Part shown: one piece after another, positions 1 to 6,535 of the stretch
Layout: the number at the start of each line of letters is the position of its first letter
Position numbering within the stretch: the stretch's first letter is position 1
Source of the DNA: Candidatus Kuenenbacteria bacterium
GTDB taxonomy: Bacteria > Patescibacteriota > Patescibacteriia > UBA2591 > PGYQ01
DNA length: 21,035 bases
Reading direction: 5' to 3'
Assembly: GCA_016209005.1 (NCBI GenBank)
Contig: JACQWZ010000116.1
Coordinates: forward strand, 1-21,035
Made by a program: the position numbers and the translations under genes
Notes under the pieces: generated by a model
Told to the model about the DNA's origin: nothing
Seen by the model: only the letters and a program-made list of their open reading frames with translations
Database searches by the model: none

Positions 1-359
1 TGAAGAGCAAGTCTAGGTACGACATTCTGCAGTGCTTTGTACTGTCCAAAAAACGATTTTAAAAAATCATAATCACGTCCATAATCAAATGGATTCCATT
101 TATCAGACCACCAACAGTTATAACAATAAACAGGAAAAGGATCTTTATCATTATAAATTGCGATTATTTCTTTTTGACAAAGATCGCATTTTCTTTTATA
201 AAGAGATCTTTCATTTCTAGGAACTAATCGTCTCTGGTGACGACACTCTGGACAAAAAGTTGGCGCGGGAACATTGATTTTTTCGTAAAATAAAAAATCC
301 TCGGGTTCTATTTGAAAATCACGAGAACAATTCTGGCAGATTTTAATTTTAGTGTTCAT
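1..359 (-). CDS. Multi-CxxC zinc-ribbon protein, 3' part outside the window
   Basis: Reading the minus strand from the ATG at 359-357 gives an open frame of 119 codons that runs off the left edge, so only the N-terminus is present. Four CxxC pairs are visible at residues 8/11 (CQNC), 36/39 (CPEC), 58/61 (CDLC) and 79/82 (CYNC), spaced as two tandem zinc ribbons. The segment between the second and third pairs is basic (RHQRR, then YKRKC), and an aromatic WWSDKWNP motif follows the fourth pair. From general knowledge, proteins starting this way recur in Candidate Phyla Radiation genomes and are usually hypothetical. Metal binding is inferred from the cysteine spacing; RNA or DNA binding is possible but not shown. 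The plus-strand ORF over the same bases is a shadow. Confidence 0.75.
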   Translation of the reverse strand, partial: MNTKIKICQNCSRDFQIEPEDFLFYEKINVPAPTFCPECRHQRRLVPRNERSLYKRKCDLCQKEIIAIYNDKDPFPVYCYNCWWSDKWNPFDYGRDYDFLKSFFGQYKALQNVVPRLAL

Positions 360-703
360 AATAAAACAATATAACATTAAAAAATTTTCAAATCTCAATT
401 TTCAATTTTCAATCAATTTTCAATAACAAAATTTTCAAACAAAAAAATTGAATTTTAGATTTTAAATTTATTTTATTTTGACATTTAATCATTTGACATT
501 GATTTGTCATTTGTCATTGGAAATTTGTCATTTAAAATCAAGAGATTCCTCCACTTCGTTCGTTCGAAGACTCACTCTCTTTGGTCGGAATGACAAACTT
601 TTTTTTAAAAAATTTAAAATTTAAAATTTAAAATTGATTTAAAATTTAAAATTTAAAATTTTCTAATTTGTTTTATTGTTAATTGTTGATTGTTAATTGT
701 TTT
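360..703. other. Intergenic region with AT-rich repeats and one REP-like unit
   Basis: No gene is seen. The stretch holds tandem variants of AATTTTCAATTTTCAA (about 390-440), repeated TTTGTCATT/TTTGACATT words (478-535), a REP-like unit (541-596) and repeated TTTAAAATT words (605-662). It separates two minus-strand genes, so any promoter of the zinc-ribbon gene should lie here, but no convincing -35/-10 pair was found. Confidence 0.6.
541..596. repeat. REP-like dispersed repeat, type 1
   Basis: The segment holds CCTCCACTTCGTTCGTTCG, then GACTCACTCTCTT and GGTCGGAATGACA. It closely matches 5926-5977, where the bounds read GATCCCTCC and CGGTCGGGATGACA. The copy here carries small differences (GATTCCTCC, GGTCGGAATGAC), so it is probably older. 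Confidence 0.7.
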
Positions 704-1786
704 TTAATTTTCTATGTACCCCAAATATTTACTCGCAATAACAAACATCGCGTGAGTCCAAACTAAAGGATAAATTCCGACTCTAAAGTCTGGAAAAATT
801 TGTTCTGGTAAATAATCGTCAAATTTATCTATTCGGTCTAAAACCCAATTATAATATTTTTCCGCCTCTTCTTTATCTCCTTTAATACTCCAATATATTG
901 ATATCCAAAAATTTAATAAAGGCCAAGCGCCACCGCCCTCTTGCGCCGAACCTTCACTGTCAAAATAATCATATTCAAAACGATGAACTCCGCAATTAAC
1001 CACAATTTTTTCTTCCATTTTTTTTATTGTGTTAATTATTTTTTGATCATTCGCTTGATAAATTTCAAATGGCCAAACCAAACCCAATAAAGAAGCGTCA
1101 ATATTTAAATCGCTTATTTTGCCATGATTTCGATAAAAATATCCATGTATGATGTTGTAAGATTCTTCGATTTCAGAAAACATTTGTGTTGCTGTTTCTT
1201 TCCAAATTTGAGTAGGAATAATTTCATAAGCCAATAAAAGTCCCCTAGCGCAAGCAGCCAAAGTATAAGTGTGATTATTTTCTACTCTGGTGGAAGTTTG
1301 ACGTTTATTTTCTTCCCAAATATCCACAGTGTTAGGAATAAAAAATTTCCCTTCCCAATTAGAGCATAGTCCATTGGCCAATTTTTCAATTAGGTCTTTA
1401 AATTTTAAAGCGTTTTTTAAATTATTTTTATAATGATAATAAATAGCCCAAAGAATAGTTCCGGCTTGGTCGGGCTGAAACGCGTTTCCCATACTGCCAA
1501 ATCGGCCGTTCGTCGCATAATTAGCGTATAAACATTTATATTTTTTAAAATCTTGCGGCCGTTTATAAAGCCAATTAAAAAAAGGTTCCTGAATAGGAAT
1601 TTTTAAAATATCAGCCGCCACGCAAATAAAAGCGCTATCCCTTGGCCAAACCCAGCGATAATTTGCCGCCTCTCTAGAATAATAAGCTTTATCCGTATTT
1701 GCGGCAACAATCGCTCCATTTTCCAAAGAAGCGTCTTTTATAACTTCTCTTGAAAGCCTAATTAATTTTTCTACTTTTTTATGCAC
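704..1786 (-). CDS. Glycoside hydrolase family 15 (glucoamylase-like) enzyme
   Basis: The product is 360 residues and reads as an (alpha/alpha)6-barrel GH15 catalytic domain, which releases glucose from alpha-glucan or oligosaccharide ends. Motifs seen in order are YRWVWPRDSAF (residues 43-53), NGRFGSMGNAFQPDQAG (93-109), DIWEE (155-159, containing the expected general acid), DASLLGLVWPF (230-240), EGGGAWPLLNFW (283-294) and YLPEQ (325-329, with the general base E328). It lacks the N-terminal beta-sandwich domain found in many bacterial family members, hence the short length. No signal peptide is seen, so it is probably cytosolic. The start is GTG, with no clear Shine-Dalgarno site. Exact substrate (maltodextrin, trehalose, glycogen) cannot be decided from motifs. 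Confidence 0.85.
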   Translation of the reverse strand: MHKKVEKLIRLSREVIKDASLENGAIVAANTDKAYYSREAANYRWVWPRDSAFICVAADILKIPIQEPFFNWLYKRPQDFKKYKCLYANYATNGRFGSMGNAFQPDQAGTILWAIYYHYKNNLKNALKFKDLIEKLANGLCSNWEGKFFIPNTVDIWEENKRQTSTRVENNHTYTLAACARGLLLAYEIIPTQIWKETATQMFSEIEESYNIIHGYFYRNHGKISDLNIDASLLGLVWPFEIYQANDQKIINTIKKMEEKIVVNCGVHRFEYDYFDSEGSAQEGGGAWPLLNFWISIYWSIKGDKEEAEKYYNWVLDRIDKFDDYLPEQIFPDFRVGIYPLVWTHAMFVIASKYLGYIEN

Positions 1787-1818
1787 AAGAAATAATTTAA
1801 GATTTAAGATTTAAGATT

Positions 1819-1852
1819 TTCCGCCGAAGGCGGATTCACCTCTAGTGGAAAG
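1819..1852. repeat. Small palindromic REP-like element
   Basis: CCGCCGAAGGCGG (1821-1833) is an inverted repeat followed by a second short dyad, TTCACCTCTAGTGGAA. Tandem TTAAGATT words lie just before it (1797-1818). It sits between the GH15 gene and the tRNA. Related CCGCCAGCTGG palindromes occur at 5277 and 16993. Confidence 0.55.
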
Positions 1853-1947
1853 ATTTGTGATTAAAATTTTAAATTTTTGCATAAATATTTTAACTTTATT
1901 TTTCCTGAATTCATAATTCCTAAAACTACAAGCTACAAGCTAATTAA

Positions 1948-2031
1948 TGGGCGAGGAGAGATTTGAACTCTCATCCCGTAAACGGGACAACGCCCTGAAC
2001 GTTGCATGTCTACCAATTCCATCACTCACCC
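1948..2031 (-). tRNA. tRNA-Leu, anticodon CAG
   Basis: Read on the minus strand, the acceptor strand GGGTGAG pairs with CTCGCCC (one G-T pair). The D arm contains AATTGGTAGAC. The anticodon stem CAACG/CGTTG is perfect around the loop TTCAGGG, giving anticodon CAG. A long variable arm (CCCG TTTA CGGG) marks a class II tRNA, and the T arm is GAGAG-TTCAAAT-CTCTC. The discriminator base is A, as expected for tRNA-Leu. No CCA is encoded, so the CCA end must be added after transcription. The 5' end (2031) directly abuts the stop codon of the upstream solute-binding-protein gene, so the two are probably cotranscribed. Confidence 0.95.
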
Positions 2032-3909
2032 TCATTTAAATTTTCTTTTTGTCTTCAAATACCAATTTTCAATTCTAATAAAACGATCTGATGGATTAAT
2101 AATTTGTTGGATATCAAAACCTTTTATTTTTTTATCAATTATATAGGCATGAGTGGAATTATAAAGAAAAATAGCTGGCAAATCTTCTATTAAAATATTT
2201 TGAAATTTAAAATATTTTACTTCGCGTTGTTTTAAATCGCTGATTTTTCGAGCCTCTTCTAAAAGTTGATCCGCTTGTTTATTAGAATAAAGAGTTAAAT
2301 TAAGACCGGGATGTTGAGCTTGAGAAGAATGCCAAAAAGGATATGGGTCTGGATCAAAACCTACATTATTGCCATAAAATAAAGCTTCATAATTTCTTGA
2401 TTCAATCGTTTCTTTTTGAATATCCTTGGGATCAATAATTTCTAAATCAACTTTTATTCCAATGTCTTGCCAAAACGTTTGGATCATTTTCGCGACTTTT
2501 ATATTTTCAGATTGATCAACGGTAGTTAAAATAATTTTTAATTCTTTATTTTTTTTATAAAGAAAAAAATTCGCGATATTTTCATCAGCTTTTTTGATTT
2601 CAATTTTTGAATCTCCTTTTATCTCATTCTTTTTTTTATCTTCTTCCTTTTTTAATTTCCAGCCCGCGTCATCTAAAAGTTGTTTAGCTTTTTCAAGGTT
2701 ATAATTATATTTTTTAATTTCAGAATTATAACCAACTTGATTTTTTAAAATTGGACCATTAATAATTTTACCCCCTTGATCCAAAGCTTCATCTATAATT
2801 CTTTGCCTGTCTAAAGACAAAGCTAACGCCTCGCGGATAGATTTTTCTTTAAGCAATGGGTTTTTTTGTTGATTCAAAAAAACCGCCATATATTGCGGCA
2901 AATAAAGAGGGTAAAAAATAAAATCTTTTTGAGAAATTGTTTTATTTAATTCTTTGGATAAAAAATCTTTAGGCAAATAATTTAAACCATTGATTTTTTT
3001 TGTTTTTAAATCTAAAATGGCTTTTTTAAAATCCGGATAAAATTTAAAAATAATTTTGTTTAAATAACTTTTCTTTCCGTAATAAAAAGGGTTTCTTTTT
3101 AAAACATAAGACTGGATAAGACCCTTTTGATCTTTAATTAAAGAATGAAATTGAAATGGACCCGTGCCAATCGGTTTTAAATTATAAATAGCCAAATTGG
3201 CTTGATTAGAGGGAATATCGCTCCAAAGATGAGTCGGAATAATTCCCATGAGAAGACTTGATAAAAAAGGAGTAAAAGGTTTTTCTAATATAAATTTAAC
3301 AGCGTAGTCATTTATTTTTTCAATTTTAACTCCTTCAAAATTTTTTAAAAGAGGACTTTTAAATTCAGGATCTTTAATGCTTTGAATGGTAAAAATTATA
3401 TCATCGGCGTTAAATTTTTTTTTATCTTGCCACAATATATTTTTTCGAAGAAAAAAAGTATATTGTTTTTGATCCTTGCTAATCTCATATTTTTCAGCTA
3501 AATCAGGGACAAGTTCTTGTTTTTCGTTATATTTTAAAAGACCGGAAAAAACCAATTGAGAAATATCCAAATCAACATCGTTTACCGGGGCTAAAATTGG
3601 ATTGATATATTGAGGAGTTCCAACTAATCCTTCGGCATATTCTCCGCCATTTTTTGGAATTTCTATGGTTTGAGAAAAATATAATCTGACAAATAAAAAT
3701 AATAAACAAAAAATAATTAAAACAGACAATCCTTTAATAATCCATTTTTCTTTTTTGGTTAAAAAACGCGCCAAATATTTAAACTGTTTAAAATTTGGCA
3801 GTTGCCGAGATTGTAAATTTTTTATTAAATTCCAAATCTGAAGTTTTTGTTTAGAACTTTTAGGTCGTTGAATAGCAGATTTTAATTTTGTATTTAAAAA
3901 AGAAGACAC
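2032..3909 (-). CDS. Membrane-anchored peptide-type ABC transporter solute-binding protein (SBP family 5)
   Basis: The protein has 625 residues. A basic cytosolic N-terminus (1-58) leads to one transmembrane helix (about 59-78), then an extracytoplasmic SBP_bac_5 domain from about residue 87. Recognisable stretches are GLVGTPQYINPI (95-105), FSGLLKY (121-127), the GTGPFQF turn (248-254), and the C-terminal NVGFDPDPYPFWHSSQAQHPG (515-535) and LYNSTHAYI (582-590). Anchoring by an uncleaved helix replaces the usual lipoprotein cysteine. A Lys/Glu-rich insert (420-445) interrupts the C-terminal lobe and is probably a surface loop. No permease or ATPase genes are adjacent, so the transporter partners are elsewhere or absent. 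The start is GTG at 3909-3907; a stop codon lies nine codons upstream in frame. The TGA stop touches the tRNA-Leu gene. Confidence 0.88.
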   Translation of the reverse strand: MSSFLNTKLKSAIQRPKSSKQKLQIWNLIKNLQSRQLPNFKQFKYLARFLTKKEKWIIKGLSVLIIFCLLFLFVRLYFSQTIEIPKNGGEYAEGLVGTPQYINPILAPVNDVDLDISQLVFSGLLKYNEKQELVPDLAEKYEISKDQKQYTFFLRKNILWQDKKKFNADDIIFTIQSIKDPEFKSPLLKNFEGVKIEKINDYAVKFILEKPFTPFLSSLLMGIIPTHLWSDIPSNQANLAIYNLKPIGTGPFQFHSLIKDQKGLIQSYVLKRNPFYYGKKSYLNKIIFKFYPDFKKAILDLKTKKINGLNYLPKDFLSKELNKTISQKDFIFYPLYLPQYMAVFLNQQKNPLLKEKSIREALALSLDRQRIIDEALDQGGKIINGPILKNQVGYNSEIKKYNYNLEKAKQLLDDAGWKLKKEEDKKKNEIKGDSKIEIKKADENIANFFLYKKNKELKIILTTVDQSENIKVAKMIQTFWQDIGIKVDLEIIDPKDIQKETIESRNYEALFYGNNVGFDPDPYPFWHSSQAQHPGLNLTLYSNKQADQLLEEARKISDLKQREVKYFKFQNILIEDLPAIFLYNSTHAYIIDKKIKGFDIQQIINPSDRFIRIENWYLKTKRKFK

Positions 3910-3930
3910 AAGGAATAGGCAAAAATTTTA

Positions 3931-4009
3931 TCCCTCACCTTTTGGATTTTTTTAACTATTTTTTAAAAATAATTAAATGAATTTAAATTAACTAACAAAA
4001 GGTGAGGGA
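3931..4009. repeat. Inverted-repeat element, family 2, copy 1
   Basis: The left end CCCTCACCTTTTG and right end CAAAAGGTGAGGG are perfect inverted repeats around an AT-rich centre. TTTA occurs directly on both outer sides (3927-3930 and 4010-4013), consistent with a 4-bp target duplication. The element lies just upstream of the solute-binding-protein gene; its AGGTGAGGG end, read on the minus strand, is about 24 bases before the GTG, too far for a good ribosome-binding site. Confidence 0.75.
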
Positions 4010-4027
4010 TTTAAGAAAAATTTTTGT

Positions 4028-4084
4028 AATTTCTAATTTTTAATTTCTAATTTCTAATCAATTTTCAATGATAAAATTTCTAAA
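4028..4084 (+). repeat. AT-rich intergenic repeat module
   Basis: The stretch is built from AATTTCTAATT words and ends in TCAATGATAAAATTTCTAA. The same ending appears inverted at 8343-8371 and, slightly changed, at 17132-17150. It has no coding potential. Part of a dispersed intergenic family. Confidence 0.6.
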
Positions 4085-4161
4085 CACTAGTTTAAAACGT
4101 TTTAGATTTTGAATATTTGGATTTGTGATTTATTTGGGATTTGGTGCTTTAGATTTTGGAT

Positions 4162-4189
4162 TTACTTTGAATTTCGTAATTCAAAGTAA
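4162..4189. terminator. Perfect 12-bp stem hairpin just after the thioredoxin-like gene
   Basis: Arms TTACTTTGAATT (4162-4173) and AATTCAAAGTAA (4178-4189) are perfectly complementary around the loop TCGT. On the minus strand it follows the TAA stop (4192-4190) with no gap. The position suits a transcript 3' end, but the stem is AT-rich and no T-tract follows, so intrinsic termination is uncertain; it may instead be a copy of the dispersed CGTAATTCAAAGTAATT motif. Confidence 0.45.
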
Positions 4190-4999
4190 TTATTCTCCCC
4201 CTAAATCCTTAACTGGTTCACAAATTGCCGATGGTTGATTGTTGGTTAATTTGCAAATTAGAGCGGTTAAATTTTTTGTTTCATTTTCTTCACCAGATTG
4301 TTCGCCAGAACCAACGCGATAATACTTGCATCCTAAAACCAAAGCGGGAATTCCTCCCTCGCTATATTTTAAAAAAACATCCATATCTTTTTGAGAATCT
4401 ATATTTTTATGAAAAGAAACTAAATCTTTAAAATTATTTAAAACTTTTTCCACAACTGGTTTTTCCCAAACGCAATGAGGACATCCAGTTGAGCCAAAGA
4501 AATAAATAATTGGTTTCCCATTTTCTTGACAAACTTCATTTTTAGTTACTTTAAAATCTCCAATAGTGCTTTTTTCATTAGTATTTTCTCCAGCCTTTGC
4601 GTCAGGTTTTTCCTCTGGGGTTGTCGAAGCGTTTAAGTCGACAACTTGAGGAAATAAAAGACTTCCATCTTTGCTGATATAAGAATCATATTCATTGGCT
4701 TGTATTTTAAGTTTTATTTTGTAAAGATCGCGATCTTTTGAAATATTTGTTATTTCAGCTGTCGCTTTTTCTCCTAACACATTTTTATTGATATAATTTA
4801 TCGCTTTTTCTTTAATTTTTTGAGAATAAGCGATTTCTTCTTTGGCCCTTTTTTCCTTTAATAAAAACATTGAGACGCCAACTATAATGAGCGCTAAAAT
4901 AACGCCCCCGACTACTATTAGCAGTTTTACCTTTTTATTACTGCCACTATTATCACTGGCATTGTTGTCAATGGCGGTGTTGATTTTTTCTTCTTCCAT
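4190..4999 (-). CDS. Membrane-anchored thioredoxin-fold protein with CPHC motif
   Basis: The 269-residue product has a short acidic N-terminus, a transmembrane helix at about 25-47, a charged helical/linker region (48-145) and a C-terminal thioredoxin fold. The fold shows PIIYFFGSTGCPHCVWEKP (163-181), with redox pair C173/C176, and GGIPALVLG (215-223), where P218 is the expected cis-proline. CPHC is the active-site dipeptide of DsbA, so an oxidative or isomerase role outside the membrane is plausible, but the topology is more like membrane-tethered thioredoxins and direction cannot be fixed. Further cysteines C157, C224, C249 and C260 flank the fold. Likely clients are Cys-rich exported proteins such as the one at 10385. 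The gene is isolated, with repeats on both sides. Confidence 0.8.
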   Translation of the reverse strand: MEEEKINTAIDNNASDNSGSNKKVKLLIVVGGVILALIIVGVSMFLLKEKRAKEEIAYSQKIKEKAINYINKNVLGEKATAEITNISKDRDLYKIKLKIQANEYDSYISKDGSLLFPQVVDLNASTTPEEKPDAKAGENTNEKSTIGDFKVTKNEVCQENGKPIIYFFGSTGCPHCVWEKPVVEKVLNNFKDLVSFHKNIDSQKDMDVFLKYSEGGIPALVLGCKYYRVGSGEQSGEENETKNLTALICKLTNNQPSAICEPVKDLGGE

Positions 5000-5402
5000 A
5001 TATTTAAAATAAAAAAATAAAAAATCGGTTTACTAATTTACGAAATACCACATCTCCCCCCCCTTGATGGGGGAGGATTAAGGAGAGGGTGTTTAAATGT
5101 TATGTTTTCCTCACCCTCCCCTAACCCCTCCCATCATGGAGGGGGAAAATTCAGGAGTTTCGTGATTCAAAATAATTAGTAAACTGATTTCACCCGCAAA
5201 ATAAAATTTGGGTGAAAAAATAAAAATAAAATATTGAAATTCCGATACTATAACAATAAAATAAACAAAATGTAAGTCCGCCAGCTGGTGGATTACAAAA
5301 TTCTAAATCCCAAACAAAATACAATTAGGGTTTATAGTTTGATTGGGTATTGTGATTTAGTTATTGGGGTTTAATACAAAATATACTTTCCGATACTATG
5401 CA
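5000..5402. other. Intergenic region dominated by a nested palindrome
   Basis: No gene is seen. It contains the nested inverted repeat at 5024-5193, a short TCCGCCAGCTGGTGGA near-palindrome (5277-5292), and AT-rich filler with repeated CCGATACTAT words (5242-5251 and 5391-5400). A promoter for the thioredoxin-like gene should lie near 5000-5050, but no clear motif stands out. Confidence 0.6.
5024..5193. repeat. Nested inverted repeat with GC-rich core
   Basis: The core arms at 5054-5091 and 5109-5146 are C-rich and G-rich mirror partners (for example TTGATGGGGGAGG against CCTCCCATCATGG) separated by a T-rich loop. Outside them, GGTTTACTAATT (about 5030-5041) is matched in inverse by AATTAGTAAACTG (about 5175-5187). 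The whole looks like one palindromic element inserted into, or flanked by, another. Confidence 0.6.
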
Positions 5403-5624
5403 TTATTTAATCAATACAATATTCACTATCCCAAGTCCGAGAAATAAAATAGAGAGAATGATAGTAAAAATAAATAAAGATTTTTCTATTCCTCGTTTAG
5501 TTTGATAAATATTTTCTCCCCCACCGCCAAAAGCCGCGCCTAATCCGCTTCCTTTGCTTTGAAGCAAAATACTAATTATCAACAAAAGAGAGACAATAAA
5601 TTGTAGAATATTTAAAAATTTCAT
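5403..5624 (-). CDS. secG: Preprotein translocase subunit SecG
   Basis: The 73-residue product matches SecG in length and layout: a first helix (about 5-22, FLNILQFIVSLLLIISILL), a conserved Gly-rich cytosolic loop LLQSKGSGLGAAFGGGGE (20-37), and a second helix (about 49-71). SecG is the accessory subunit of the SecYEG channel and assists SecA-driven protein export. It is monocistronic here, with palindromic repeats on both sides. The ATG at 5624-5622 has no visible Shine-Dalgarno site. Confident from the LLQ-GxGLGxxFGGG signature. Confidence 0.93.
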   Translation of the reverse strand: MKFLNILQFIVSLLLIISILLQSKGSGLGAAFGGGGENIYQTKRGIEKSLFIFTIILSILFLGLGIVNIVLIK

Positions 5625-6030
5625 ATTTTATATTTTATAATAAATAATAAAAAAAAGCAAACAAAAGTAATTGCTCACAATCCACTCTTTTTTAATTCCC
5701 GCACCCTGTCTGTCATCCCGACCGTGCTTTCTCGTGGAGGGATCTAATTACTTTGAATTACAAAATGTGATTTTTTCGTCATTGCGAGGAGTGCAGCCGA
5801 CGAAGCAATCTTATAATTAAGTCTGAAATATAGATTGCTTCGGATGCACTCGCAATGACAAACATGGGTTATTTTGCGTTTCGTAATTGTAATTAAGGTT
5901 TTTTGATTTAAGATAATAAAAAATTAGATCCCTCCACTTCGTTCGTTCGCAGACTCACTCTCTTCGGTCGGGATGACAAAAGTGGATGATTTTTTAAAAA
6001 AACAATTGTGAGTAGTTACAAACAAAATTA
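5625..6030. other. Intergenic region filled by nested REP-like palindromes
   Basis: No gene is seen between secG and the phosphoesterase-domain gene. Most of the space is the nested palindrome at 5711-5978; the remainder is AT-rich and resembles other gaps in the window. Confidence 0.6.
5711..5978. repeat. Nested REP palindromes (type 1 arms around type 2 core)
   Basis: Outer arms: TGTCATCCCGACCG to GAGGGATCTAATT (5711-5749) and, inverted, AATTAGATCCCTCC to CGGTCGGGATGACA (5923-5977). Inner unit: GTCATTGCGAGG to CGAAGCAATCT and its inverse AGATTGCTTCG to CGCAATGAC (5778-5859). Between outer and inner units, ATTACTTTGAATTACAAAA and TTTCGTAATTGTAATT are also roughly inverse. The structure could extrude as a large cruciform or fold in RNA. 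Confidence 0.7.
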
Positions 6031-6513
6031 TTAAATTTTTTGGATTAACCACTGATTTTCTTTATAATAAATCAAAATATACTTTCCTTTTAATTTTTTA
6101 CCGTTTAATTCAATGTGAATCGATTTTATTCTCCCGGTTATTTTATCAATTTGCTCCTTGATTATTTTATAAGTTCCCTTGTCCCAAATTTCAACTTTGC
6201 CAGCTCCGTAATTTCCTTTTGGAATTTCTCCTTCAAAATTAATATAATCAATTGGATGATCTTCCACCTGAATGGCTAAATGTTTTATTTTTTCTTTTTC
6301 TGGAATTCCTTTTGGAATCGCCCAAGATTTTAAAGCACCTTCCATTTCTAATCTAAAATCATAATGAAGATGCGAAGCTTGATGTTTATGGACAACAAAT
6401 CTTTTTTCTATTTTTTCTCCACCCATTAGTGGGATTTGCCCATTCGCTGGCAAATTACCTTTGGGTTCAGACGTTTGATTAAATTTTCTTTTAGTTTGAT
6501 ATTCTTTTAACAT
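6031..6513 (-). CDS. Stand-alone LigD-type DNA 3'-phosphoesterase domain protein
   Basis: The whole 160-residue protein is one 3'-phosphoesterase (PE) domain, normally the N-terminal part of the multidomain DNA repair ligase LigD, where it removes 3'-phosphate or ribonucleotide ends. Metal and catalytic motifs are present: RFVVHKHQASHLHYDFRLE (38-56, with H44, H50, D52, R54), ALKSWAIPKG (60-69), VEDHPIDY (83-90, with H86 and Y90), EGEIPKGNYGAGKVEIWD and a C-terminal strand LKGKYILIYYK. No ligase or polymerase domain is attached or adjacent, so it probably cleans DNA ends on its own or with an unlinked ligase. The ABC-F gene upstream ends 22 bases before this start, suggesting cotranscription. 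Confidence 0.9.
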   Translation of the reverse strand: MLKEYQTKRKFNQTSEPKGNLPANGQIPLMGGEKIEKRFVVHKHQASHLHYDFRLEMEGALKSWAIPKGIPEKEKIKHLAIQVEDHPIDYINFEGEIPKGNYGAGKVEIWDKGTYKIIKEQIDKITGRIKSIHIELNGKKLKGKYILIYYKENQWLIQKI

Positions 6514-6535
6514 AAAATAAATAAAATTTTTCTTT

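Noticed and set aside
32..220. 62-codon plus-strand ORF at the left edge
   Set aside because: It is the antisense shadow of the minus-strand zinc-ribbon frame, whose cysteine pattern is much more protein-like.
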